A stretch of 64,000 nucleotides of DNA, taken from positions 124,001 to 188,000 of the forward strand of contig CBDFNK010000018.1 in assembly GCA_965250205.1 (NCBI GenBank), given 5' to 3'. The stretch is from JAHZKN01 sp965250205 (lineage in GTDB: Bacteria; Pseudomonadota; Alphaproteobacteria; Rhizobiales; Hyphomicrobiaceae). The position numbers and the translations under genes were made by a program. Positions 34,429 through 44,036 of this stretch are shown here, one piece after another. Below the pieces are notes generated by a model that was not told the DNA's origin, made no database searches, and saw only the letters and a list, made by a program, of their open reading frames with translations. Positions within the stretch are counted from its first letter, which is position 1; each line of letters begins with the position of its first letter.

Positions 34429-35487
34429 ATGCGAACGACCAAAATAATTCTCTCCGGAACCAAAGGGTTGCTGCTGACCCTGGCTGCGGTTCTGTCTTGG
34501 CAAGACAGTGCCCTTGCTCAATTGCCGGTCACATCAACAACAAGTGCCCCCACAAATTGCTTAGAACGTACTGACGTGCTTGGCATGTCGCGTGTGGTTG
34601 AAATCGACACCACCGCCGGTCCCCGCTTTGGCGAACAGTATGAAGAGAATGTGTTCCTTGAGGATGGCGAAGTCGTTCTGACCTTTGATGACGGGCCGTT
34701 GCGCCGCTACACTAAGCCCATCCTTGACATTCTCGACCGTCATTGCGCTAAGGCAACGTTCTTTTCGGTTGGCCGGATGGCCGTCGCCGACCCTGCCATG
34801 CTGCAGGAGATTGATCGACGCGGGCATACCATTGGCACACACACCTGGTCCCACAAGAAGCAACGCAACCTTAGCCAGGCAGGCGCACAGCGCGAAATCG
34901 AGCTTGGCATGAGTGCAGTTGCGGCAGCCCTTGGCAAACCCGTCGCACCATTTTTTCGCTTTCCCTACCTGTCGGACCCGAACCGCTCGCAAAAATATTT
35001 GCGCAGCCGTGGGCAAGGCATCTTCGGCATTGATGTTGATTCACGAGATTTCAGCACACGGTCCGGAACCGTCATGGCACAGCGTGTGCTGGTCAGGTTA
35101 AAGAAAAAAGGCAAAGGCATTATCCTTTTTCATGACATTCAAAAATCAACGGCAACCGGATTGAATGGGCTCCTGACCCAACTTAAAAAACGCGGGTATA
35201 AAGTCGTTCATATGGTTCCGAAAGACACTTCTAAAACAGTGCCACGCTATGATGCGATTGCTGCGAAGCGGGTAAAGCACAAAGCCAATGCCAAAAAAGC
35301 CAATCCGCTTGCAGATCGTGCCATCACCTGGCCAAACGCAGCCGACAAAAATGAAGAGCTGCCGTGGGTCAAGAACAAGAGTCCGGCACGCCATCGACCA
35401 AAAACGACAAAACGAAACAAGCCCAAGCCAACGCCTCCCAAAACGGACTATGAGCAGCGCTGGCAAATGAGCCCGTTTGGCCGTTAA
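34429..35487 (+). CDS. polysaccharide deacetylase (NodB domain), exported
   Basis: 352 residues. A signal peptide (about 1-31, ending ALAQ) is followed by a NodB domain (about 80-265): the metal-binding Asp pair in EVVLTFDDGPLRRY, KATFFSVGRMA, HTIGTHTWSHKK with the two His ligands, and a catalytic-His-like GIILFHDI. Such enzymes remove acetyl groups from peptidoglycan, chitin-like or exopolysaccharide sugars. A basic, Pro/Lys-rich tail of about 70 residues follows. It is the first of two tandem paralogs on the same strand. Confidence 0.9.
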   Translation: MRTTKIILSGTKGLLLTLAAVLSWQDSALAQLPVTSTTSAPTNCLERTDVLGMSRVVEIDTTAGPRFGEQYEENVFLEDGEVVLTFDDGPLRRYTKPILDILDRHCAKATFFSVGRMAVADPAMLQEIDRRGHTIGTHTWSHKKQRNLSQAGAQREIELGMSAVAAALGKPVAPFFRFPYLSDPNRSQKYLRSRGQGIFGIDVDSRDFSTRSGTVMAQRVLVRLKKKGKGIILFHDIQKSTATGLNGLLTQLKKRGYKVVHMVPKDTSKTVPRYDAIAAKRVKHKANAKKANPLADRAITWPNAADKNEELPWVKNKSPARHRPKTTKRNKPKPTPPKTDYEQRWQMSPFGR

Positions 35488-35644
35488 CCGCGTCCCCGCA
35501 GCACCATTCTGAACACCGAAAATGTGGCTCACGGGCACATTTTGCAGGCGCAGCGGAGCTTATTTTAATAAAAATCCGTTCACGCAGTTGTCGAACCGCC
35601 CCAAATCTCTCAAGGTCCACCAAAGCCTTTATTTGGATGAGACC

Positions 35645-36820
35645 ATGCCGCCTCGCACGACCACACAAAATTTAGTTCACCAGACATCACGACTGACCCA
35701 GATCAGCCTCTTATTAAATTGCATCTGCTTGGTGATGATTGCGACGGCGGATAGGGCGCTGGCAAAAAAAGTACGGTCCTGCGATACGCCCGGTGCCGGG
35801 CTTGGTGTGTCACGGATCATTGAGGTCGATGCCTCAAATGGCCCGCTTTATGGGGCCATTTCCAAATACAAAAAAGAAGATGATATCCTCAGGCGCAATG
35901 AAGTCGTGCTGACGTTTGACGACGGCCCCATATCGTGGGTGACCAAATCCATTCTCGACACGCTCGACGCGTTCTGCACCAAGGCAACATTTTTCTCGAT
36001 CGGCGAGATGGCTTTAGCGTATCCGGATACCGTCAAGGATGTCTTGCGCCGTGGCCACACACTAGGGTCGCACACCTGGTCCCACCCGCTTAACATGCGC
36101 CGTTTCAGTATCGAAAAAGCAACGGCGCAAATCGAGCGCGGGTTCTCCGCTGTTGCACTCGCTGCCGGGCAGCCCATTGCACCTTTCTTTCGCTTCCCTG
36201 GCCTCAGCGATTCCGATCCCATGCTCAAGCATCTGCAGGCTCGTGGCGTCGCAACGTTCACTGTCGACGTCGTTTCCAATGACAGCTACATCGGCAGCCC
36301 CACTCGGCTTGAACACTACACCATGGCCCAGCTTAACAAGCGCGGCCGCGGCATCATGCTATTTCATGACATCAAGCCAGCCACCGCAAAAGCGCTGCCC
36401 AATATCCTGCGACGCTTGAAGAAAAATGGTTACAAGGTGGTGCATCTTCGCTCTGCCCAACCGCTTATGCGCATCACCAAATATGACGACAATCTCAAAG
36501 CCATTCTTGCCAGAACACTGGCCAAGAAAAAGAGCGGAAAACAAAACCTGGTACCGTTCTATGGTGCCGTAGCACCCAAAAATCCGGATGCGGTGATCAA
36601 CGGTAAAACGCTTAACGTGACCAAACTCGTGCCGCCCGCACGTGAGCGCAAGACAAAATCAAAACGTCTCCATAAAGGCACGTCGCGCGTGATCTCCGAC
36701 AGACACCACAGAGGCCTTTCTAGGAAAAAGATATCCAAGAAGCGGCGCACCTATCGCCGACGGCGTAGACCACGCCGCCGCTATCGACCACCGCCGCCAT
36801 CGCCAACGTTTTGGTTCTAA
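35645..36820 (+). CDS. polysaccharide deacetylase (NodB domain), second paralog
   Basis: 391 residues from the ATG at 35645 (GGATGAG just upstream). Signal or anchor helix at about 20-42. The NodB domain carries EVVLTFDDGPISWV, KATFFSIGEMA, HTLGSHTWSHPLN and GRGIMLFHDIK, matching the upstream paralog block by block. The C-terminus is very Arg-rich (RRTYRRRRRPRRRYRPPP), likely to bind anionic polymers. The tandem pair suggests duplication. Its 3' end is 14 bp from the IS630 remnant. Confidence 0.9.
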   Translation: MPPRTTTQNLVHQTSRLTQISLLLNCICLVMIATADRALAKKVRSCDTPGAGLGVSRIIEVDASNGPLYGAISKYKKEDDILRRNEVVLTFDDGPISWVTKSILDTLDAFCTKATFFSIGEMALAYPDTVKDVLRRGHTLGSHTWSHPLNMRRFSIEKATAQIERGFSAVALAAGQPIAPFFRFPGLSDSDPMLKHLQARGVATFTVDVVSNDSYIGSPTRLEHYTMAQLNKRGRGIMLFHDIKPATAKALPNILRRLKKNGYKVVHLRSAQPLMRITKYDDNLKAILARTLAKKKSGKQNLVPFYGAVAPKNPDAVINGKTLNVTKLVPPARERKTKSKRLHKGTSRVISDRHHRGLSRKKISKKRRTYRRRRRPRRRYRPPPPSPTFWF

Positions 36821-36833
36821 AGCATCGCGCCTT

Positions 36834-37793
36834 TTAGTTATGCACATAGCCTGCGTGTTTAAAGAAGTTCCAGCATTCTCGCGGGGGGAACAATTTGCAG
36901 ATGTCGCCGGCGGCATGCCAAAGGTCCTGCTATGTTCGCGCTGCTGCTTTTCTTCAAGATAGCTTTGAGTTTAGTAAACGCCATTTCGATGGGGTTGAGA
37001 TCGGGAGCGTAAGGCGGCAGGAACAAGAACCAAGCCCCGCGTTCGGCAAGTGCGGCTTTGGCGTTGACAGAGTCGTGCGCCTTGAGATTGTCGAAAATGA
37101 CGACATCGCCGCGTGCCAGCGTCGGAGCGAGTTGCGTTTCGATATGGAGATCAAAGGCACTGCGGTGCATCGCACCTGGAATGATCCATGGTGCCGTCAA
37201 GCCCGAACACCTCAGACCGGCAATGAACGTCTGGTTGGTCCAAACCCCCGTGCGGTGCCGCACCCGGCAGCCGCTCACCTTTCAGCGCACGCCCTTGCAG
37301 CCGGGTAAACGTTGTGTTGGTCGAGGTTTCGTCAATGAACACCAGCCGGTGCGCCATCTGGCGCATGATCGGTTGGCGCGCGTTAATCCAACCACGCCGT
37401 TTTCTTGAGACGTCGCTGCGTTGGCGTTCTGATGCGATCAGCGTTTTTTTTATAACTAAAACCAGCGCGACATAAAAAACGAGACAGCCTTGACGCTTCA
37501 GCTTTCACACCATGGACAGCCAACAATTTGGCGGCCAGTTCCGGCATTGTGATGTCGGGTTTTGCTTCGACTTGTTTGATCAGAAAGTCTCGATACGCGG
37601 CCAGTTTGCCAGTTCCAGGCGGCCGGCCCATCCGCGATGGTTCAATTGAGCCCGTCTGAGTGTGCCGCGCCATGAGCTTGATCGAAAAGCTGGCGCTGAC
37701 ATCAAGTTTGCTTGCCGCTGCCCGGCACGACTCCCCGCGTTCAATGCGATCAATCACACGTTTATGAAGGTCTTCAGAATAAGGTTTGGCCAT
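36834..37793 (-). mobile_element. decayed IS630-family transposase
   Basis: Reconstructed across three frames, this is a single IS630 (Tc1/mariner-like) transposase. The HTH part (37383-37793) reads MAKPYSEDLHKRVIDRIE and onward with a GRPPGTGK linker. The DDE part has LVFIDETSTNT, VVIFDNLKAH and PYAPDLNPIEMAF, and the end is WNFFKHAGYVHN then TAA. Frame breaks: near 37390-37395 (TTGG duplication), in a G5 run near 37245, and near 36925. Terminal inverted repeats could not be fixed, so the limits are those of the coding remnant. Confidence 0.88.
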
Positions 37794-37870
37794 GATCCAC
37801 CTCCTAAAATAGGTGAATCATATTCGAGCGGACTTGGGTGTCCCATGAGTCCAAATAATGCGCAAGCGCG

Positions 37871-38016
37871 CTAGCTCCTTGCGCCTTTTGTTGTGCACGC
37901 TGAAACTATTTGCGCGACGCTCTATCTCATGGGCTCTATCTCAAGACTCTAATCCCAAGGCTGGCGATCAACTTATCTGCTCAAAACCGAACCCAACTTT
38001 TCGCAGGTTGATCTAG
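37871..38016 (+). repeat. CTAG-bounded dispersed repeat, copy C
   Basis: 146 bp from CTAGCTCCTTGCGCC to GGTTGATCTAG, with the shared blocks TGCGCCTTTTGT, CGACGCTCTATCTCAT and GCGATCAACTTATCTGCTC. The right end lies 6 bp before the stop of the ABC transporter (minus strand). Confidence 0.85.
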
Positions 38017-38022
38017 GCGGAC

Positions 38023-39801
38023 TTAGCCATTGTCCTGACTATCATCGACCGCAAATTGCAGGCGGTAGAGTTCAGCATAGCGACCATTTTGAGCGACCAA
38101 CTCACTATGGGTGCCCGCTTCAACCGCGACACCATCCTCAATGACATAAATCCGATCTGCATGTTGTGCAGTCGACAGGCGGTGCGCGATCAAAACCGTT
38201 GTGCGCCCTTGAGATAAGTTACGGATCGAGCTTTGCAGAATCTGTTCTGATTCACTATCGAGCGCCGACGTTGGCTCATCGAGCAGTAAAATTGGTGCGT
38301 CCTTAAAAAAAGCCCGAGCAACCGCGAGACGCTGCTTCTGGCCACCGGAGAAGTTTGCAGCCAATTCATTTATCTCACTGTCATAGCCGTGCAGCGTGCG
38401 CACAATAAATTCATGGGCATTGGCCGCTTTGGAGGCAGCAATCAAGACGTCTTCACCATTGCTGTCATCACCACCACGAATATTTTCGGCAATCGTACCT
38501 TCAAACAAAAAGGCTTCTTGATCGAGAAAGGCGACCTGCGACCTGAGCGAAGCGAGTGACACCGCCTCAAGGTTTGAGCCATCAATCTTGATGTGGCCTG
38601 CTGACGGGCGATAGAGCCCTTGGACCAAGCCTAAAATCGTCGTCTTGCCACCACCAGATGGGCCGACAAGCGCGGTGGTTTTTTGACCCTCGAACGTGAC
38701 ATCAATGCCTTTTAAAACCTCTGGGCCGTTTTGATACTGAAACCGCACGTCTTCAAATGCGATTTCACCAGCGGTCACTTTGAGGGGTGGGCGCACGGCA
38801 TGCTCGTGGGCATCTTCAGGTTCATCAAGTAACTCATACATCATCGTTACCGGTATCGCTGCCGTTGCCAAATCAACATGAAGGCGCGACAGACGTCTTA
38901 GTGGTTCCCCAGCAAGCAACAACGCTGTGATGAAGGAAAAGAAGCGACCTATCATTTCAGGGTCGGAATCAGCGCGCATGACCCCGTAAAGAATAACGCC
39001 TGCAATCGCAAAACCTGCGAGAATTTCAGACAAAGGAGCAACGGCCGCGCGCACTTTCACCAGCTTGACCGCAGCCTGCTCGGTGATAGAAATTGCAGAT
39101 CCCATCTTCTTACGCATCAAGTTCTCAAGCTGGAACGACTTGATCATTTTGGCGCCCTGCGCGGTCTCTCGAGATAATGAGACCACGGTGCCTAAAATAT
39201 CTGTGGTGACTTGCGAGGCCTTCTTTGCCCGCTTTGAAAGTTGCTTTAATGCAAAGGCTGCAATTGGCGCGGTTACCAGAACAATCAAGAACATAATTGG
39301 ATCTTGAAAGACCATCACCGCGCACAAACCGATAACCGTCAGCAAATCGCGACCCAGACTGACAGCAACCAACTGGATGAGCTGGCGGGCATTGGTTGCA
39401 CCTTGATTGAAACGGGCCACCAAATCGCCTGATGACCAGCGCCGAAAAAACTGCAAATCCATTGCCAGAAAATGATTGTAGATGCGGCTTTGCAAGTCAG
39501 CTGTAATCCGCATGCCAACTTTGGCCAGCGTGACCTCTTGCAGATAGGAAAAAATACCCTTGGTAATGAAGATGGCTGAGATTAATGCCGGAAAGAACAG
39601 CACCTGGGAGCGATCCTTATCGACAAAGATCGAATTGGTGAGGTCTTTCATCAGCCAGGCCGACAACGACGTGCAGATCGCCACCACCACCATGAATACC
39701 AATGCCAAGGCGTATTGCGGCCAATGCTGGCGACCGTACTCATCAAGGATCCGCTTGATCGGTGGCAGCACAGAGGTATTAGACGGGGGATTTTTGGGCA
39801 T
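38023..39801 (-). CDS. ABC transporter, fused permease and ATPase (MsbA-like)
   Basis: 592 residues from the ATG at 39801; a longer frame would run into the tRNA. The permease domain (about 20-320) has six helices. The ATPase domain (about 345-585) has Walker A LVGPSGGGKTTI, Q-loop VAFLDQEAFLFEGT, signature NFSGGQKQRLAVAR, Walker B PILLLDEPTSAL and the H-loop ...LIAHRLST. It works as a homodimer exporting lipids, drugs or peptides. The substrate is not evident, but MsbA-type lipid flipping is the usual guess for this class. 24 bp downstream of tRNA-Leu on the same strand. Confidence 0.92.
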   Translation of the reverse strand: MPKNPPSNTSVLPPIKRILDEYGRQHWPQYALALVFMVVVAICTSLSAWLMKDLTNSIFVDKDRSQVLFFPALISAIFITKGIFSYLQEVTLAKVGMRITADLQSRIYNHFLAMDLQFFRRWSSGDLVARFNQGATNARQLIQLVAVSLGRDLLTVIGLCAVMVFQDPIMFLIVLVTAPIAAFALKQLSKRAKKASQVTTDILGTVVSLSRETAQGAKMIKSFQLENLMRKKMGSAISITEQAAVKLVKVRAAVAPLSEILAGFAIAGVILYGVMRADSDPEMIGRFFSFITALLLAGEPLRRLSRLHVDLATAAIPVTMMYELLDEPEDAHEHAVRPPLKVTAGEIAFEDVRFQYQNGPEVLKGIDVTFEGQKTTALVGPSGGGKTTILGLVQGLYRPSAGHIKIDGSNLEAVSLASLRSQVAFLDQEAFLFEGTIAENIRGGDDSNGEDVLIAASKAANAHEFIVRTLHGYDSEINELAANFSGGQKQRLAVARAFFKDAPILLLDEPTSALDSESEQILQSSIRNLSQGRTTVLIAHRLSTAQHADRIYVIEDGVAVEAGTHSELVAQNGRYAELYRLQFAVDDSQDNG

Positions 39802-39825
39802 AATGGAAAAAAATCTGTTCCCTGC

Positions 39826-39912
39826 TGGTGCGGACGAGAGGACTTGAACCTCCACGGGATTTCTCCCACCACCACCTCAAGGTGACGCGTCTACCAATTC
39901 CGCCACGACCGC
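39826..39912 (-). tRNA. tRNA-Leu (anticodon GAG), with encoded CCA
   Basis: The minus strand folds as a class II tRNA: acceptor GCGGTCG with CGTCCGC, D-loop AATTGGTAGA, anticodon loop CTTGAGG (GAG), a long variable arm, T-loop TTCAAGT, and ACCA at the 3' end. The acceptor has a U-U mismatch at the fifth pair. GAG reads CUC/CUU leucine codons. Confidence 0.95.
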
Positions 39913-40148
39913 AACTCAACCGCAGGGCCTTCCTGGATGCTTCAGCGGCACAAATTCTGGTGTGCCGGGGTTGGCCCTAAGAAGGGAGGCTCCGACTAAC
40001 AGAGGCCAACCCAGATGGCAAGAGCGGTGCCTCGTCTTTTCACCAGAGCTTGGTTTTGAGCACTGTACCGGGCCTTAGCCGACCAGAAAACCCCCGATGA
40101 CACCGCGCAGAAAAACCTTGTGCGGGCAAGATATGCTAACAGATCGCT

Positions 40149-40874
40149 ATGGCGAACCAATCCGCACCCGCTTATTCAAGTTGCGCTCCGACTGACGCAG
40201 CGCCCCCAGTACGGGTGGCGTGGCGGGTAAGTCGACGCCCCGTCGCTTATCCCGAGGCCATCACCCAGATGCACAAGTGGAGTGATCAGGTGGGCACTGG
40301 ACAGACGTTGGAACACGTCTGGTTGCTCGAACACCCAGCGCTCTATACCGCAGGCACCAGCGCCAAACGCAAGCACTTACTGGTGCCAGACAGATTTCCG
40401 GTATTCACCTCTGGTCGTGGAGGGGAGTACACCTATCACGGGCCCGGACAACGCGTTGTCTATCTTGCACTGGATGTGCGGCAAAGATTTGGTGGTGATG
40501 TCAGAGCCTTGGTCCACGCGCTTGAAGATTGGGTGATTGCAGCACTTGCCACACTGGGTGTTTCAGGCCAACGCGGCGCGGGGCAAATTGGCGTATGGGT
40601 CCAGGCCCCCGGGAAATCGGACCAGGTGCCTCGAAAGATTGCATCAATTGGGGTGCGCGTGCGGCGTGGCATAGCTTTGCACGGTTTAGCGCTCAATGTA
40701 GCGCCTAACCTCGAGCACTTTTCAGGTATCGTTGCCTGTGGTGGCGATGGAGATCGACCAACCAGCCTTGCTACACTTGGCGTCACGGTGACAAGGGACG
40801 AGGTTGATGAGACGCTGAAATCGACCTTCGAAGAAACAATGCGCGCTTGCCCAAGCAACCGTTCGAGCTGGTAA
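40149..40874 (+). CDS. lipB: octanoyltransferase LipB
   Basis: Transfers octanoyl from acyl-carrier protein to lipoyl domains, first step of lipoate synthesis in the cytoplasm. 241 residues. Family blocks: LLEHPALYTAGTSAKRK, RGGEYTYHGPGQRVVYLALD, catalytic Lys in KIASIGVRV and the acyl-accepting Cys in SGIVACGGDGDRPTSL. Length is normal with a short N-terminal extension. Followed by a strong terminator. No lipA nearby. Confidence 0.95.
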   Translation: MANQSAPAYSSCAPTDAAPPVRVAWRVSRRPVAYPEAITQMHKWSDQVGTGQTLEHVWLLEHPALYTAGTSAKRKHLLVPDRFPVFTSGRGGEYTYHGPGQRVVYLALDVRQRFGGDVRALVHALEDWVIAALATLGVSGQRGAGQIGVWVQAPGKSDQVPRKIASIGVRVRRGIALHGLALNVAPNLEHFSGIVACGGDGDRPTSLATLGVTVTRDEVDETLKSTFEETMRACPSNRSSW

Positions 40875-40970
40875 GCCCATGCCACGGTGTAATAGATCAC
40901 CACTGATCACGGCCGATGACGGCGCTTCATGCGGGCACGATCATAGCCGCACGCGTCAAACCAAAAAACC

Positions 40971-41007
40971 GTCGGGGCCATCGCAGACGAATTGCGATGG
41001 CCCCGAC
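40971..41007. terminator. strong hairpin terminator
   Basis: GTCGGGGCCATCGCA and TGCGATGGCCCCGAC make a perfect 15-bp stem with a 7-base loop, preceded by an A run. It separates lipB from the convergent histone-like gene. Confidence 0.85.
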
Positions 41008-41041
41008 AAGCATTGTGTTTCAAGCTTCTTTTGCTGCTGAA

Positions 41042-41464
41042 TTAGCGCCGACGCGCCGTTTTCCGCTTTACAGCCTTGCGCTTGGCTGTTTTGCGGCCTG
41101 TGGTTTTAGGCGCCGCAGACTTGCGCTTGACCTTGGTTTTCCGCGCTGTCGTCTTGCGCTTAGACGTTGCTTTACGCTTTGCGGGCGCGCGCCGGACCTT
41201 TGTTTTGGCCTTTGTTTTGCGCTTCGTCGTCTTGCGCTTGGCTTTAGCTTTGGTTCTTGGTTTTGCCTTCACCTTACGGCGTGTTTTTGTTTTGGCTTTG
41301 ACCTTTGTTCCCACTTTACGCTTCGATACAGCCTTACGCTTGGTGGTCGTTTTGCGCTTGGCCTTTGCTTTGACCGTTGTGCGCCGTTTGGCTTTCACTT
41401 TGGTTTTTGCACGCGCCTTTGTTTTTCTTTTTGTTGGGCGTCGTGCTTTCGATTTCACCGCCAT
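41042..41464 (-). CDS. histone H1-like Lys/Arg/Ala-rich DNA-binding protein
   Basis: 140 residues from the ATG at 41464 (AGAGAGGATGG upstream). About half Lys+Arg, with repeats of the type KxKAKRKTT and AKTKxRRK across the whole length and no acidic residues. It has no signal peptide or folded-domain pattern. This matches the AlgP/HC1-H1-like nucleoid proteins of bacteria, which coat and compact DNA. The codon repeats make the opposite strand falsely open. No operon partner. Confidence 0.85.
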   Translation of the reverse strand: MAVKSKARRPTKRKTKARAKTKVKAKRRTTVKAKAKRKTTTKRKAVSKRKVGTKVKAKTKTRRKVKAKPRTKAKAKRKTTKRKTKAKTKVRRAPAKRKATSKRKTTARKTKVKRKSAAPKTTGRKTAKRKAVKRKTARRR

Positions 41465-41912
41465 GTTTCCATCCTCTCTTACTCTTGCTGTCATCAAAGA
41501 CGAGCAATACTTCACATGTCGGATGGCATGTGATGATGCAGTGTTTAAACACTTTGTGTGAAAGTTGCAAATCGCACTCATATTTTGCAACATGTGCGCG
41601 CCGTAATCATCGACATGTTTGATGTCAAATTTTGTAAAATTGCAGACAACATTGGTGCATGTTTGGTGTTCATGTGCAGATTACAACGCGCCCATTTTGA
41701 CGCCGATGAATTTCATAAAATAGATTGATTTACCTGCCACCAATCTAACGACAAGGACGCGCTAAGGGCACAACATTGCAATTTGTTGCAGTGCGTGAAC
41801 AGCGCACGCATATGCGCGCGTTGCTTTGTTCGCCAAGGTGCTAGATATGCCCGCACCAAGGCGTTACGCAACGTAGGAGTGTAAGGTTTGAGCCGCGTTA
41901 GTCGCGCGCAAA
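41465..41912. other. promoter region of the histone-like gene and pccA 3' flank
   Basis: About 450 bp without a gene; the part near 41600-41720 is AT-rich and is the likely promoter of the histone-like gene. No clear terminator for pccA was seen. Confidence 0.45.
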
Positions 41913-43934
41913 CTATTCAAATTCAAGGATAACTTCATCGACAGCCAAGCTATCACCTGGTTTGGCGTTGACCGTCTCTACGATGCCATCGCGCTCTGCG
42001 CGCAAGATGTTTTCCATCTTCATAGCTTCAACAACGGCCAAACTATCTCCAGCTTGCACGCTTTGACCAACAGATACGTGAATGTCTTTAACAAGACCTG
42101 GCATTGGACAAAGCAGGTATTTGCTCATGTCCGCCGCGATTTTTTCCGGCATCAATGCTGCAAGTTCTGCTTCACGCTCGGTATAGACATAAACCGGTGC
42201 CTGAATACCGCGATAGGACAGTGATACACCGTTCAAAACAGGACGCACCAAGACGCTGACAGGCTTGCCGTCAAATGTACCTTGCCACACGGATTGGCCT
42301 GGCCACCAACTTGATGTCACCGCAATAGATTTGCCATTCGTGCTGCCATCATCGTTCAGAAAGCGGATTTCGAAGGCTTCAGGGTTTTGACCCAGAACTT
42401 CAATATGGAGGCTGTTATTACCGATCTGCGTCACCCTGCGCTTGGCGAAAGCCACGCTTGAACCTTCCATTTGCTGCGTGATCTCACGACGACGCGCATT
42501 GTGCAGGTGATCCATAGAGGCGGCGACTGCGGCCAGAATACGCGCTTCTTCCCCTTCAGGTTCGCGTGCCAGGAAGCCGTCTGGGTATTCTTCTGCGATA
42601 AATCCGGTCGACAACTCGCCAGAGCGCCAACGGGGATGCTGCATCAAGGCCGCCAGGAACGGAATGTTGTGTTGAATGCCGTCAATCAGAAACGCGTCCA
42701 AGGCCTCAGCCTGCGCATCTATCGCCTGTTCGCGGTTTGCCGCGTGTGTCACCAGCTTGGCAATCATCGGATCGTAGTACATCGAAATCTCACCACCCTC
42801 GAAAACGCCGGTGTCGTTGCGAACGGTCACGCCATCTTTCCTACCTTCTTCAGGTGGGCGGTAGCGCACAAGGCGGCCAATTGAAGGCAGGAAATTGCGA
42901 TACGGGTCTTCGGCATAAATGCGGCTTTCCACCGCCCAACCATCGAGTTTCACATCCGATTGCTTGATGGTCATCTTTTCACCTGCGGCTACTCGGATCA
43001 TCTGCTCGACGAGGTCGATACCGGTCACTAGCTCGGTGACAGGATGCTCCACCTGCAAGCGCGTATTCATCTCAAGGAAGTAAAACGAGCGGTCCTGCCC
43101 GGCTACAAATTCAACCGTTCCAGCGCTATCATAATCAACTGCCTTGGCGAGTGCGACGGCTTGTTCACCCATTACCTTACGCGTTTTTTCATCAAGCAGA
43201 GGTGAAGGAGCTTCTTCAATGACCTTTTGGTTGCGCCGCTGGATAGAGCACTCACGTTCGCCAAGGTAAATGATATTGCCATGCTTATCGCCCATCACCT
43301 GAATTTCGATGTGACGTGGATTGACGATAAACTTTTCAATAAAGATGCGATCATCACCAAACGATGACTTGGCCTCTGAGCGGGCAAGTTCGAAGCCCTC
43401 TTCGCATTCAGCCACACTGTGGGCGACGCGCATCCCCTTACCACCACCACCAGCAGAGGCTTTGATCATCACCGGATAGCCGATCTCACCGGCAATCTTG
43501 ACTGCGTGCTTGGCATCGGAGATTTCGCCAAGATGGCCTGGGACGGTCGAGACCTTGGCTTTGGCCGCAGCTTTTTTGGATTCAATCTTATCACCCATCG
43601 CCGCAATGGCTTTGGGGTTGGGGCCGATAAAAACAATGCCGGCGTTCTTCAAATCCGCACAGAATGACTCACGTTCTGACAAAAACCCATAGCCAGGGTG
43701 AACGGCTTCGGCACCCGTCTGCCTGCACGCGTCAATAATCTTGTCTGCAAGCAAGTAACTTTCAACTGCCGCTGGCGGGCCAATATGGACCGCCTCATCA
43801 GCCATTTCAACATGCAAGGCATCGCGGTCGGCATCGGAATAGACGGCCACAGTCTTGATCCCCATGGCTTTCGCAGTCTTGATTACGCGGCACGCAATCT
43901 CGCCCCGATTTGCAATGAGAATTTTCTTGAACAT
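41913..43934 (-). CDS. pccA: propionyl-CoA carboxylase, biotin-containing alpha subunit
   Basis: Carboxylates biotin, then passes the carboxyl group to the beta subunit (pccB, 48220-49752) for propionyl-CoA to methylmalonyl-CoA. 673 residues: biotin carboxylase (about 1-450; KILIANRGEIACRVIKTAK, ATP-grasp with KASAGGGGKGMR, catalytic EMNTRLQVEHPVTE), linker BT domain, and BCCP with the biotinylated lysine in VEAMKMENIL near 640. Length and order match PCC alpha. Closely related 3-methylcrotonyl- or acetyl-CoA carboxylase subunits cannot be excluded fully, but the pairing with pccB supports PCC. Confidence 0.95.
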   Translation of the reverse strand: MFKKILIANRGEIACRVIKTAKAMGIKTVAVYSDADRDALHVEMADEAVHIGPPAAVESYLLADKIIDACRQTGAEAVHPGYGFLSERESFCADLKNAGIVFIGPNPKAIAAMGDKIESKKAAAKAKVSTVPGHLGEISDAKHAVKIAGEIGYPVMIKASAGGGGKGMRVAHSVAECEEGFELARSEAKSSFGDDRIFIEKFIVNPRHIEIQVMGDKHGNIIYLGERECSIQRRNQKVIEEAPSPLLDEKTRKVMGEQAVALAKAVDYDSAGTVEFVAGQDRSFYFLEMNTRLQVEHPVTELVTGIDLVEQMIRVAAGEKMTIKQSDVKLDGWAVESRIYAEDPYRNFLPSIGRLVRYRPPEEGRKDGVTVRNDTGVFEGGEISMYYDPMIAKLVTHAANREQAIDAQAEALDAFLIDGIQHNIPFLAALMQHPRWRSGELSTGFIAEEYPDGFLAREPEGEEARILAAVAASMDHLHNARRREITQQMEGSSVAFAKRRVTQIGNNSLHIEVLGQNPEAFEIRFLNDDGSTNGKSIAVTSSWWPGQSVWQGTFDGKPVSVLVRPVLNGVSLSYRGIQAPVYVYTEREAELAALMPEKIAADMSKYLLCPMPGLVKDIHVSVGQSVQAGDSLAVVEAMKMENILRAERDGIVETVNAKPGDSLAVDEVILEFE

Positions 43935-44036
43935 TTCCCCGCACAGCCCTTGTTGTTGATGATTGAAAAAATGGTTGGTGGCGAGTTCTAGCGGGCCCTG
44001 AGGCCGCCGTAAACTGTGCTTAGGCGCGGTAAAACG

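Noticed and set aside
41076..41561. 161-codon plus-strand frame rich in Leu/Val/Phe
   Set aside because: Antisense of the Lys/Arg-rich histone-like gene; no ribosome site or domain.
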